From Ktedonobacteraceae bacterium (GTDB lineage Bacteria > Chloroflexota > Ktedonobacteria > Ktedonobacterales > Ktedonobacteraceae): a stretch of 64,000 nt of DNA. The stretch covers positions 248,001-312,000 of the forward strand of contig DASRBN010000035.1 in NCBI GenBank assembly GCA_035653615.1, in the 5' to 3' direction. The notes beneath the pieces were generated by a model. It saw only the letters and a list, made by a program, of their open reading frames with translations, did not search any database and was not told the origin of the DNA. Position numbers and translations under genes: made by a program. This document shows positions 9,177 to 19,400 of this stretch, piece after piece; position 1 is the first letter of the stretch, and each line of letters begins with the position of its first letter.

Positions 9177-10598
9177 ATGAAGCATTTCTTTAGTGGAAAG
9201 CAACCATGGAAATTGCGCAGTTTTCTGATATTTTTTATCGGGCTTGCCATTGTGCTCGCTACAGTGATTGTTTCGGCGATGATGCCTAAGACCAATGCAC
9301 ATGCCGATACGGGCGACTGGACAACTTTTCTCGGCAGTAACGCACGTACCAGCTTCAACGCCAATGAGACTGTGATTAACCCGAGCACTGCCCCAAATCT
9401 CACACTATCCTGGACACATATGACGAATGGTACGATCACGGCTCAGCCTATCGTCTCTAATGGCGTACTTTACTGGGGTTCCTGGGATGGTCACGAACGG
9501 GCGACAAATCTCAAGAATCAAAAAGGCCTCTGGTCAAAGAATCTTGGAATTACTGTAGATAAAAACGCGGGGTGCCATCCCACTGCCGCGGGTGTTGCGA
9601 GCACTGCTACTGTTGCCACTGTATCGATCAATGGACAGAATACGCAGGTTGTCTTTGTAGGAGGGGGAGATGCTATATTCTATGCCCTCAATGCTTCAAA
9701 CGGTAGCATTATCTGGCATACGAAGCTGGGCCTGCCGCCGGCCACTTTCCTCTGGAGTTCACCGGCTTTCTATAATGGCGATATCTATGAGGGTGTTGCT
9801 TCTTTCGGCGATTGTCCACTGGTACAGGGACAGATTGTGCAGATGGATGCGGCAACCGGGGCCATTCTGAATGTCTTTAAAACAGTACCGGATGGTTGCA
9901 CAGGAGCTACCGTTTGGGGTTCGGTGGCTATCGATGAATCAACAGGCATGCTTTACTTTGGCACCGGAAATGCCGGCGCCTGTAAGCATGAGACCCTGGC
10001 TCTTTCACTGGTAGAATTAAATGCTTTGGACCTCTCGTTAGTGGCTTCCTGGAGAGTGCCGAATTTGAAAGGTGATAACGACTTCGGCAGCACGCCTACC
10101 CTGTTCGATGCCACTATTAATGGCACCTTGACCCATATGGTCGGGCTTATCAACAAGAATCGTACCTATTATGCCTTCGATCGTACAAATATTGCGGCCG
10201 GTCCTCTATGGCAGGATCAGATTTCAAGCGCGGGAGATAATATCTCATCCAGCGCCTGGGATGGCACAAACCTGTATATTGCCGGAAACAAGACTACAAT
10301 TAATGGGACAACTTGTGCTGGAAGCATCAGGGCTGTTAACCCTGCCAATGGTTCTTATATCTGGCAAGATTGTATCAAGGCGAATGTACAGGACCCTGTT
10401 ATGGCCGTGCCCGGTCTGATAGTTATAGGTGCAGGTACCGATATGCTTGTGATTAGCACTGCCGACGGCAGTATACTTTTCGATTATCATCTCGCTCCCG
10501 GTCATGCTACTTTTTTAGGGCCGGCCACAATTTCCAATGGCGTGCTTTACATAGGGAATAATGACGGTTGCCTGTATGCCTTCACACCGAGCAGCTAA
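9177..10598 (+). CDS. Secreted PQQ-like beta-propeller repeat protein B
   Basis: 473 residues and clearly a tandem duplicate of the preceding protein. It has the same order: an N-terminal hydrophobic segment ending near an AHA site, the 'FLGSNARTSFN' start of the mature part, six cysteines in matching positions, and blade motifs such as 'YALNASNGSIIW'. As in protein A no catalytic motif is evident, so an extracellular binding or scaffold role is the most that can be said. AGGAGG at 9156-9161 lies 15 nt before the ATG, rather far; AAGAGA is closer. A strong terminator follows the stop codon. Confidence 0.85.
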   Translation: MKHFFSGKQPWKLRSFLIFFIGLAIVLATVIVSAMMPKTNAHADTGDWTTFLGSNARTSFNANETVINPSTAPNLTLSWTHMTNGTITAQPIVSNGVLYWGSWDGHERATNLKNQKGLWSKNLGITVDKNAGCHPTAAGVASTATVATVSINGQNTQVVFVGGGDAIFYALNASNGSIIWHTKLGLPPATFLWSSPAFYNGDIYEGVASFGDCPLVQGQIVQMDAATGAILNVFKTVPDGCTGATVWGSVAIDESTGMLYFGTGNAGACKHETLALSLVELNALDLSLVASWRVPNLKGDNDFGSTPTLFDATINGTLTHMVGLINKNRTYYAFDRTNIAAGPLWQDQISSAGDNISSSAWDGTNLYIAGNKTTINGTTCAGSIRAVNPANGSYIWQDCIKANVQDPVMAVPGLIVIGAGTDMLVISTADGSILFDYHLAPGHATFLGPATISNGVLYIGNNDGCLYAFTPSS

Positions 10599-10608
10599 GC
10601 ATTTATTA

Positions 10609-10649
10609 AAGATGCCCTTGATCCTTTGAGACGAGGGCATCTTCTTTTT
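10609..10649 (+). terminator. Rho-independent terminator after propeller protein B
   Basis: A perfect 10-bp stem (10609-10618 with 10634-10643, AAGATGCCCT arms) with a 15-nt loop is followed by CTTTTTG. Confidence 0.85.
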
Positions 10650-10798
10650 GGCTGCGCATTTTGCTCTCAAAGCGCAAGTTAAGTAATCTCAACATGCATT
10701 GTACGCCAGACATCCAATATTCACTTTTTCTCACCCTATCTGGCCTCTGCTAAATGCTACCCTTAAATGGCCAAACATTGTTCTTGTCAGGCAGACAC

Positions 10799-10847
10799 GG
10801 GCGACCGTAGAGCGTGGATTCATCCAGCACACGGTACGCCCCTACAG
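10799..10847. repeat. Short palindromic repeat ending in CCCCTACAG
   Basis: GGGCGACCGT (10799-10808) pairs with ACGGTACGCCC (10831-10841) with a one-base bulge; the interior can form a second small hairpin. The element ends in CCTACAG. It lies just upstream of the BNR protein gene and is read through by a longer in-frame ORF that begins at 10767. Confidence 0.55.
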
Positions 10848-10880
10848 TTCATTCACAAAAAGGAAGGATCTTTACTACTC

Positions 10881-12326
10881 ATGCGGTTTATGTCCCCCCC
10901 ACTATCGCGTTTCCTGACGTACATTGGACTTGCGATAGCTCTCATTAGCGGTTGTATGCTCTTGCTCGTCTCACATTCCTTTTCACTTGCCGCGCATGGC
11001 CATGCACCTGGCAGCGTTGCTAGCGTTCAGTTGAGTACTGACCCTTATCAAAATAAGGCAGCTGAACACCAGACCGAAGTTGAGCCTGATATCTTTGCCT
11101 TTGGCTCGACTATAGTGGCCACCTTCCAGGTTGGGCGGTTCAATCGCGGCGGGAGCGACAATATCGGTTGGGCAACCTCTAGCGACAATGGTATCACCTG
11201 GCAAAACGGCTTTCTGCCGGGCATCACCAGGATTGTGAACCCGAAGAATCCTTATGATAATGTCACCGATCCCGCAGTCGCCTATGACGCGAAACATAAT
11301 GTATGGTTGATCTCTTCACTAGCTATTACCAAAAATAGGAACAAACTGCATTTCCTGGCAGTGATTGTAAGCAGGTCAACCGATGGTGGTTATACCTGGG
11401 AAAATCCTGTTGTTGTCGATAGCAGTCAAGGAAATCTCGATAAGGATTGGATCGTTTGTGATAATTCCCCCAGCAGTCCTTACTATGGAAACTGTTACGA
11501 TCAATGGGACGCCACTCCTAACTCCCTCATTCAACTGAGTGCGTCCAATGATGGTGGATTAAGCTGGGGACAACCATTAAGTACCCAGGATAATGCTTCT
11601 GGTGTAGGCGGACAGCCCCTCGTACAGCCGGATGGAACCGTTATTGTTCCTATCGATAATGTGGATGCAAATGCAGTCTTGTCTTTCACCTCTATGAATG
11701 GAGGTGCGAGCTGGAGCAACACAGTTACGGTGGCTTCGATAACAGCTCATACTGTGGCCGGAAACCTGCGCGATACTCCGCTTATCTCAGCGGCTATCGA
11801 TGGCTCAGGAACGGTGTATGTCGTATGGCAAGACTGCCGTTTTGAGGAATCTTGCTCGGCCAATGATTTTGTGATGACGACTTCCAGCGATGGGATCAAC
11901 TGGTCTCCTGTACAATTGATTCCTGCCGACCTGGTAGGCAGCGGCATAGATCATTTTCTTCCCGGGCTTGGTATTGATCCACTTACCTCTGGAAACACAG
12001 CGCATCTGGTGCTAGCCTATTACTACTATCCGCAGGCGAATTGCAATTTTTCCACATGCCAGCTTGAAATAGGCTATACGTCTTCAACAGACGGGGGGAC
12101 TACGTGGACGCCTACCAGTAATATCGCAGGGCCAATATCCCTATCCTGGCTCGCGAACACGAATCAGGGATGGATGGTAGGTGATTATATTGCTACCAGT
12201 TTCGCCGGCGGCGCAGCATTTCCTATATTCGAGATCGCCAGCGCACCTGATAAAAAGAAGCAATGTGGAAAGGGCAAAACAAATTGCCACGAGGCGACTT
12301 TCACTGTCGCTTCTGGTCTGAGGTAA
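10881..12326 (+). CDS. Secreted BNR/Asp-box repeat protein (sialidase-like fold)
   Basis: 481 residues from ATG 10881, chosen because AGGAAGGA at 10861-10868 is well placed; the ORF is open 38 codons further upstream, but that part is repeat DNA. A hydrophobic segment near residues 10-35 is a signal peptide or anchor. Six Asp-box-like motifs (S-x-D/N-x-G-x-x-W, for example STDGGYTW, SNDGGLSW, STDGGTTW) mark a sialidase-type beta-propeller. I cannot place the Arg triad, Tyr and Glu of true sialidases, so enzymatic activity is doubtful; many bacterial homologues are extracellular binding proteins. It is the third secreted propeller-type protein in a row and converges with NRPS 2. Confidence 0.8.
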   Translation: MRFMSPPLSRFLTYIGLAIALISGCMLLLVSHSFSLAAHGHAPGSVASVQLSTDPYQNKAAEHQTEVEPDIFAFGSTIVATFQVGRFNRGGSDNIGWATSSDNGITWQNGFLPGITRIVNPKNPYDNVTDPAVAYDAKHNVWLISSLAITKNRNKLHFLAVIVSRSTDGGYTWENPVVVDSSQGNLDKDWIVCDNSPSSPYYGNCYDQWDATPNSLIQLSASNDGGLSWGQPLSTQDNASGVGGQPLVQPDGTVIVPIDNVDANAVLSFTSMNGGASWSNTVTVASITAHTVAGNLRDTPLISAAIDGSGTVYVVWQDCRFEESCSANDFVMTTSSDGINWSPVQLIPADLVGSGIDHFLPGLGIDPLTSGNTAHLVLAYYYYPQANCNFSTCQLEIGYTSSTDGGTTWTPTSNIAGPISLSWLANTNQGWMVGDYIATSFAGGAAFPIFEIASAPDKKKQCGKGKTNCHEATFTVASGLR

Positions 12327-12371
12327 GCCATAAGTTATGCACTCCAGCAGGTTAGCCCGGTAAGCATAGCA

Positions 12372-12407
12372 GGCCGGTCAATCGGCAGTGGGCGCGATTG
12401 ATCGGCC
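12372..12407. repeat. 36-bp palindromic repeat between convergent genes
   Basis: Starts and ends with GGCC; extended arms from 12369 pair to 12410 with one mismatch. It lies between the stops of the BNR gene and NRPS 2 and could act as a bidirectional transcription barrier. A copy of the same 36-bp length, about 30 of 36 identical by eye, lies inside the NACHT/HEAT gene at 46266-46301. Confidence 0.7.
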
Positions 12408-12414
12408 TGCACAA

Positions 12415-15400
12415 TCAGGATTGTAACTTGCTGATGCACTCGCGCAGGTGTTGGGCCAGGATGGGGAGGTTATCGGTTCTGCAGGTCATGTGCGTGCCGG
12501 GAATAATATGCACCTCCCCGTTTTCCGCTTCGACCTGCTTGTACCATTCCTCTCGATGAGGAAACTCTTTTTCTGACCAGAAGAATGTAATCTTTCCGGG
12601 ATAGTGATATGGCAAATAGCCTGAGGCAACCCAGAGATAGACACTGGGCCAGTCATCACGCAGGTATTCGGTTTTGGGAATGAACGCTTCGACGCGGGGT
12701 ATTTCGAAACCCATAGCGTACATATCGCGACCGAGTTCGAATTTTTCGACGGTTCCAAATTGCTCCACGCCTTGCAGCATTTTACGATAGTGTTCGTCGC
12801 GCAAATATCTATAGCGATGGCGTAGGTATTTGCGCATGTGGCGGGCAAGCAGGAATATATCTAACTGTTTATCCTGCCCTAGTCGTAAAAGGCTGCCGAC
12901 CCGGTTAAGCATATTACGCATAGCCGCATGAGGGCCAGGAGTAGCCGGGTCTATCATTACAAGCAGGTCTACGGTTTGCCCTGCCGCGGTTAACTGCCTG
13001 GCTATTTCATACGCCTCAAGCCCGCCATTGCAAAAGCCACCTAAGCGGTATGGACCTTCGGGTTGAATAGCCCGCATCGATTTGATATGTTCCGCGGCGA
13101 TGGCCTCGAAAGTGGGCGGAATGCGCAGGCCATCAAATCTATAGCGCTCCAGCACGTAAAATGGCTGTTCTGGCCCCAGAGCTTGCGCTAACCTGTAAGA
13201 ATAGAATGCGCCGCTGTTCCAGTCTCCTGGCAAATAGAAAAACGGGATCTGGTTTCCACCGGCCTGAATCGTGACCACAGGAGAGCGCGAATCGCTCTCC
13301 GCAGGGCGCTTGAGAGCATTGGCGAGTTGCTCAATGGTCGGGCCGCTAAAAAGCGTAGCAAGAGAAAGCTGCTTCTTAAAGACCTTTTCTATTTTATCGA
13401 TCAGGCGAGCGGCGAGTAAAGAATGGCCTCCCAGGTAAAAGAAGTTATCGCGGATGCCGATAGGGCGCACATCTAGCAGTTCCTCCCAGATCTCGATCAG
13501 TTGATAATGCACCATCTGGGTCGGGGCGACGTAGGTATCCTCTACCATACGCCGGGTTGATTCCGGCGCCGGCAGGCTGCGTGTATCCAGTTTGCCATTC
13601 GGTGTCAGAGGGAGAGCATCCAGGAAGATAAAATCGGACGGTATCATATACTCCGGCAGCTTTTCACCCAGGAAGCTGCGCAGTTCGCTGATTGGAAGTT
13701 TCTGCTTCCTTTGCGTCACAACGTAAGCGACCAGCCGTTTTTCACTGCGTTCGTTCTGGTGGACAATGACCGCGGCTTCCCGAATGGCGGGATGCCGGCC
13801 CAGTATTGCTTCGATCTCGCCTAATTCGATGCGGAAACCGCGTAGTTTAACCTGCTGGTCCTTGCGCCCGAGGTACTCAATCGTGCCATCCGGCAGAAAA
13901 CGCACTATATCTCCTGTCTTGTACAGGCGGGCTCCCGGCTCTTCGCTGAACGGATGGGTGATGAACTTCTCGTTGGTAAGTTCGGGACGGCGCAGGTAAC
14001 CACGCGCCAGACCTGGACCGCCAATATGCAATTCGCCCGCAATACCAATGGGTACAGGGTTATTATAACGGTCGAGGATATATATTTGCGTATTGCTGAT
14101 AGGCGTGCCGATAGGGATAGAGCGGATGCCTTCGGGCAATGGCCTGGGAATAGTGTAGCAGCAGGCGAAGGTAGTCGTTTCATGCGGCCCGTAGCCATTA
14201 ATGAGCCGCGCCTGCGGCAATGACTCTAAAGCACGACGAATATGAGTGACTGAGAGAGCTTCTCCGCCGGTAAGGACTTGCTGAAGGCCGAGCAGCGCTT
14301 CAGGCGCTTCGTCGATCACCGCATTGAACAGGGAAGCGGTCAGCCAGGCAGTCGTCACCTTGTGTTTGTGTATGACCGCGCCAATACTTTTGGGAGTAGG
14401 AATTTGCTCGGAGAAAAGTACGCAGCGAGCCCCATGCAACAAAGCGCCCCATACCTCCAACGTCGAGGCGTCGAATGAAATGGGGGCCATATGCAGAATT
14501 GTTTGTGAGGCATCCAGCTGCGCGTAATTGGCGCCGATAACCAGGCGGTTGATGCTGCGATGGCATATTTCTACGCCCTTGGGTTTGCCAGTGGAACCTG
14601 AAGTATACATGACATAAGCAAGGTTATCGGAAGTGACATCACTGGTAGGATTATCAGTGCTTTCGCGAGCGACCTTTTCCCATTCTGTATCCAGAACAAT
14701 CACGTGCAGGCCATCTGTTGGCAGTTCTCCAGCCAATTGCTGTTGCGTGAGGAGGATGTGGGACTGCGCATCCGCAAGCATGAAAGCAAGCCGCTCTTTG
14801 GGATATGCCGGATCGAGCGGGAGATAGGCGCCACCGGCTTTTAGGATGCCAAGCAGACTTATAATCATCTCGAAGGAGCGATCCATACAGATACCTACTA
14901 GCACTTCCGGCCCGACTCCCAGTTTTTGCAAGTGGTGTGCCAGCTGATTGGCCCGTGCGTTCAGCTCTTTATATATCATTCGCTCATCACCATAAAGGAG
15001 CGCCACCCCATCGGGATTGCGCTCCACTTGCGCTTCGAAAAGGTGATGAACGCAGCGTTCCCCATGATAGGGCGCAGTGGTATTGTTCCACTCTACCAGA
15101 ATCTGCTGTCGTTCAGCACCGGTTAGCAGTGGCAATTGCACGATATGCTGTTCAGGATTGGCGACCACCCCTTCCAGGAGTGTCTGCCAGTGGCCAAGCA
15201 TGCGTTGAATGGTTGTCGCATCGAACAATGTGGTGCGATATTCGAAGCGGCCGGTCAGGCCGTCCGGTCGATCTTCGGCGATGATCGATAGATCAAACTT
15301 CGATGTCTCTGTATCGATGTCGGTGTAAGTGAGCGTCCATCCTGGGGGAAGATCGGGCGCCGGCGGGTCGAGGGACAGCAGCACCTGGAAGAATGGATGC

Positions 15401-16491
15401 TGATTCAAGTCACGCTCGGGATGCAATTGCTGTACGATGTATTCGAAAGGCACATCGGCATTCGCCTGCGCTTCCAGAGTCATCTTGCGCACGCGCCTGA
15501 GCAGTTCCTTGAAAGTAGGATTGCCGGATACATCGGTTCGCAAGGCCAGTGTATTGACGAAGGCGCCGATTAAGCTCGCGGTTTCGGATTGCGCGCGCCC
15601 AACGACAGGCGAGCCAACGACGATATCTTCCTGCCCCGAGTAGCGGTAAAGCAGGGTCTGGAAAGCCGCGACCAGCAGCATGTGCAACGTGACCCCTTCC
15701 TGGCGGCTCAAAGCCTTGAGGTCTCCGGTCAGATCTTTCGAGAATGTGAATAAGTGCATCGATCCCCTGAACGTGGGAACAGACGGGCGCACATGATCTG
15801 CTGGCAACTCGAGGATGGCGGGAGCATCCTTGAGTTGTTGCCTCCAGTAATGCATTTGCTCCTCAAAATGCCCTTCCTGCAGCCGCTCGCGCTGCCAGAC
15901 CGCGAAATCGGCATATTGAATGGGCAAGTCTGACAACGGGGATGGACGACCATGTGCGAAGGCATCGTAGAGCTGCGCCAGTTCTTGCAGGAAAATACCA
16001 AAGGACCAGCCATCCGAAATACTATGATGCATGTTGACCAGCAACACAAACTCCTCTTCGTCCAATTGGACTAAAGTTGCTCGGATAAGCGGACCTAGTG
16101 CGAGATGAAAGGGTTTCATGGCTTCTTGCACTGCAAGATTCCGCGCCTTACTCTCTCGCTCGGATCGGGGGAAAGCCCGCAGATCAACAATAGATAATGG
16201 GATGCTCCAGGCAGGCTTAACGACCTGCACAGGCTGCCCATTCTGCATGCTAAATGTGGTGCGCAGGACTTCATGACGCTGTACTAGTGCATTGAGGCTT
16301 CGCTCGAGTGCCTCCTCATTCACAGCGAAGCTTAGACGAATGGCGGACGGCATATTGTACGCAGCGCTTTGAGGCTCCAGCTGGTGAAGGAACCAGAGGC
16401 TTTGCTGGGTGAAGGAAGTTGGAAATAGATAGACATCTTCTTCCATTGAAGTATGGCTTGAAGATGTAGCCATGACGCCATTTTTATTCAT
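12415..16491 (-). CDS. NRPS 2: condensation-adenylation-carrier-thioesterase (terminal module)
   Basis: 1358 residues. The condensation domain (about 20-460) has an intact HHSISDG motif. The adenylation domain (about 470-970) has core motifs YTSGSTGKPKG, NGYGPHE, YKTGD and NGKLD. Pocket residues read by alignment to GrsA are D-A-L-W-L-G-G-T-F-K, which resembles the known valine-type code DAFWIGGTFK. The carrier Ser is 1024 (LGGHS). The last 270 residues are a type I thioesterase in which the nucleophile motif GxSxG reads GFCNGG, with Cys1154 instead of Ser. Asp1181 lies 27 residues later, the same spacing as in surfactin thioesterase, and His1334 lies in PGTHMT. The start codon overlaps the stop of NRPS 3 by 8 nt, so translation is probably coupled. 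This should be the last module: it adds its residue and releases the peptide. Confidence 0.93.
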   Translation of the reverse strand: MNKNGVMATSSSHTSMEEDVYLFPTSFTQQSLWFLHQLEPQSAAYNMPSAIRLSFAVNEEALERSLNALVQRHEVLRTTFSMQNGQPVQVVKPAWSIPLSIVDLRAFPRSERESKARNLAVQEAMKPFHLALGPLIRATLVQLDEEEFVLLVNMHHSISDGWSFGIFLQELAQLYDAFAHGRPSPLSDLPIQYADFAVWQRERLQEGHFEEQMHYWRQQLKDAPAILELPADHVRPSVPTFRGSMHLFTFSKDLTGDLKALSRQEGVTLHMLLVAAFQTLLYRYSGQEDIVVGSPVVGRAQSETASLIGAFVNTLALRTDVSGNPTFKELLRRVRKMTLEAQANADVPFEYIVQQLHPERDLNQHPFFQVLLSLDPPAPDLPPGWTLTYTDIDTETSKFDLSIIAEDRPDGLTGRFEYRTTLFDATTIQRMLGHWQTLLEGVVANPEQHIVQLPLLTGAERQQILVEWNNTTAPYHGERCVHHLFEAQVERNPDGVALLYGDERMIYKELNARANQLAHHLQKLGVGPEVLVGICMDRSFEMIISLLGILKAGGAYLPLDPAYPKERLAFMLADAQSHILLTQQQLAGELPTDGLHVIVLDTEWEKVARESTDNPTSDVTSDNLAYVMYTSGSTGKPKGVEICHRSINRLVIGANYAQLDASQTILHMAPISFDASTLEVWGALLHGARCVLFSEQIPTPKSIGAVIHKHKVTTAWLTASLFNAVIDEAPEALLGLQQVLTGGEALSVTHIRRALESLPQARLINGYGPHETTTFACCYTIPRPLPEGIRSIPIGTPISNTQIYILDRYNNPVPIGIAGELHIGGPGLARGYLRRPELTNEKFITHPFSEEPGARLYKTGDIVRFLPDGTIEYLGRKDQQVKLRGFRIELGEIEAILGRHPAIREAAVIVHQNERSEKRLVAYVVTQRKQKLPISELRSFLGEKLPEYMIPSDFIFLDALPLTPNGKLDTRSLPAPESTRRMVEDTYVAPTQMVHYQLIEIWEELLDVRPIGIRDNFFYLGGHSLLAARLIDKIEKVFKKQLSLATLFSGPTIEQLANALKRPAESDSRSPVVTIQAGGNQIPFFYLPGDWNSGAFYSYRLAQALGPEQPFYVLERYRFDGLRIPPTFEAIAAEHIKSMRAIQPEGPYRLGGFCNGGLEAYEIARQLTAAGQTVDLLVMIDPATPGPHAAMRNMLNRVGSLLRLGQDKQLDIFLLARHMRKYLRHRYRYLRDEHYRKMLQGVEQFGTVEKFELGRDMYAMGFEIPRVEAFIPKTEYLRDDWPSVYLWVASGYLPYHYPGKITFFWSEKEFPHREEWYKQVEAENGEVHIIPGTHMTCRTDNLPILAQHLRECISKLQS

Positions 16492-19400
16492 CTCGCAAAC
16501 TACTCCTACCCAGTGATAATGAATTTGAAGTCAATTTCATACGGTAATGCTCGCGAGAGACTGACCGTATTGGTGGCAATTGTTGCCCGGTATCGTTAGA
16601 TTTCATTCGCATTATTTTATCGGCTAATCCGGCAATTGTTGGAGTTTCAAAGAAGCTGCGCAAGGGAAGTTCCACTGCTAAGGTCGCATGAAGGCGTGAA
16701 ACTACGTACATAGCAAGCAGGGAATGCCCGCCCAGCGTGAAGAAATCGTCGTAGATTCCAATCTGCTCGATGCCAAGAACCTGAGACCACGTAGCGGCCA
16801 CGACCTCTTCGATGTGTGTGCGAGGAGGAACATATGCATCATGATTTGAACTCAGACGAAGTTGATCTGGCCCGGGCACAGGCAGAGCTTTACGATCCAA
16901 CTTGCCATTCGGCAGCAATGGTAGGGCCGGCAGCAGTATATAAGCCGATGGAAACATATATACAGGTACATATAGTGATATAAAAGAATGTAAGTCGTCG
17001 ATGGTCAGGACAGCGTTGTCTTGCGGCACGACATAAGCGACCAGGCGCGTATCTCCAGGGGCATCCTCCCGCGCAATCACGGCCACATCCCTCACTCCTG
17101 GATGCCGGCGCAGTATCTCTTCGATTTCTCCTAACTCGATGCGATAGCCACGCAGTTTGACCTGGTGATCAGTGCGCTCAAGGAACTCAATATTGCCATC
17201 GGGCAGATAGCGCACGCGATCCCCTGTTTTATAAAGCCGGGCACCTTCCTGGGACGCGGTAAACCTGGTTCCTACAAAAGGATTGGGGATGAAACGCTCG
17301 GCCGTCGCTTCTGGGCGCTGTACATAACCGCGTGCTATTCCTGCTCCGCCAACATACAATTCCCCGGCAACTCCAACGGGCACCGGTTGAAGATGTGAAT
17401 CCAGGACGTAGACCTGCGTATTGGCAATGGGGCGACCAATAGGCACCGATTCTCTCTTTTCCCCCGGTTGGCAGCGATAGACGGTACACCAGACGGTCGC
17501 CTCGGTCGGCCCATACTCGTTGTAAAGGGCACTATTGGGCAGGCAGGTGAAGTGGCGCTCCACCAGGGCCTTCGGACAACGCTCGCCGGCAACGATGACG
17601 GTCCGCAATGAGTCTAACGGGCGCGTTGATGCCTGCTCGAGCAACAAGCTATATAATGATGGCACGCACAAGGTGTGAGAAGGCTCCTGCTTTGCGATAA
17701 GGTCGCTGAGCAGGAATGGATCGCGCACTACTCCCTCTTCAGGCAGCAATAGCGTTCCTCCCTGGCACAACGTCCAATAAATACCGGCGACCGAACTATC
17801 GAATGTCAGCGCGGAGAGCAGTAAGTACTTGCGTACCGGCTCGCGATAATATGCTATGCGCGCCAGGGTAGAGTGCCAGAGATTCTGGTGTGTAATGGCT
17901 ACTCCTTTGGGGCGACCGGTTGAGCCAGAGGTGTACATGATATATGCGAGATGCTGACCCTGTACATGGCTTTTCGGGTTGTCATCCGAATTATCGTCCG
18001 GAATCTCATCGATAGCCAGGTAGAGCGGCGAGGATGGGGTGATGACATCCCCACTCGCGGGCATCATGTTCCTGTTTGTGAGGACGAAGGAGACGCGGGC
18101 GTCCTGCAACATAAAGGCCAGCCGGTCGGAGGGCGTCGCCGGATCGAAGGGCACGTAAGCGCCTCCTGCTTTGAGCACACCGAGCATTCCCACTATCATT
18201 TCCAGGCTATTGGGTAGCAGGAGACCAACTATCACCTCCGGCCCTACTCCTGATTGTCGCAAGTAGCGCGCAAGCCGGTTGGCACGCGCATTCAATGCTC
18301 GATAGGTTAACTGTTCAACGCCATAAGCCAGGGCCACAGCATCAGGTGTGCGCTCGACCTGCTCCTCAATCAGCCGGTGGACAGGCCTCTCTTCTGGAAA
18401 TGCTGTAGTAGTAGCGTTCCATTCTACCAGCAGGCGTTGACGCTCGTTTTCTGTTAGAAGAGCTAATTCCGATAGCTTGTGATCGGGATGCTGCGCGATG
18501 CTCTCCAGCAGTGTTTGCCAGTGACTTATCATACGCTGAATAGTCGTGTCGTCGAAGAGGTCGGTGCTATACTCGAAGCGGCCAATGATGCCTTCGGTTC
18601 GATCTTCGGCAATCAAAGTGAGATCGAATTTGGAGATGCCCGTTTGCGCATCCATGTGGGACAGGGTCCAACCGGAGGGTAGGACAGGGTGTTGTGGTTC
18701 GAATACAAACAGGACCTGGAAGAGAGGATTGTAACTTAGACTGCGCTGCGGTTGTAATTCCTTCACCACGTATTCAAAAGGGACATCCGCGTGGGCCTGA
18801 GCCTCGAACGTGGTCTCACGAACCTGCTTGAGGAGGTCGAGGAAGCGAAGATTTCCTGATAGCTTTGAGCGCATCACGACCGTATTCATAAACAACCCCA
18901 TTAGCTGCTCGAGTTCCGAGCGCACACGCCCTCCTGTTGCGGTACCGATGAGGATATCCTCTTGCTCTGTATAGCGATAAAGCAGGGTAGTGAAAGCTGC
19001 CAGCAGCAACATGTACATCGTTACCTGTTCCTGGCGGCACAACGCGCGCAAACGAGCGCTGAGGGAAGCTGACAGCGTGAATGGCTGTACAAACCCACGA
19101 TAGGTAGGAACGGCAGGTCGAGGGCGATCAGTGGGCAGTTCAAGCGCGGCGGGGGCGCCCGCAAGCTGCTGCTTCCAATAGGCAATGCCAGGGGCCATAG
19201 CCTGCTCTTGCATCTCCTCTCGCTGCCAGGCCGCGAAATCGGCATACTGGATAGGCAGGTCGGGGAGTGGCGACGGTTGTCCTGCCGAGAAAGCTGCATA
19301 GAGCGCGGACAGTTCAGGTAGGAACACCTGGTATATCGTGATGCCGTCGAAGATGATGTGGTGTAGCGTCAAAAATAGCCTGTGTTCCTCGTCCCCCATC

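Noticed and set aside
10767-10880. Upstream extension of the BNR protein
   Set aside because: The extra 38 codons lie in repeat DNA and would put 38 polar residues before the signal peptide; AGGAAGGA favours 10881.
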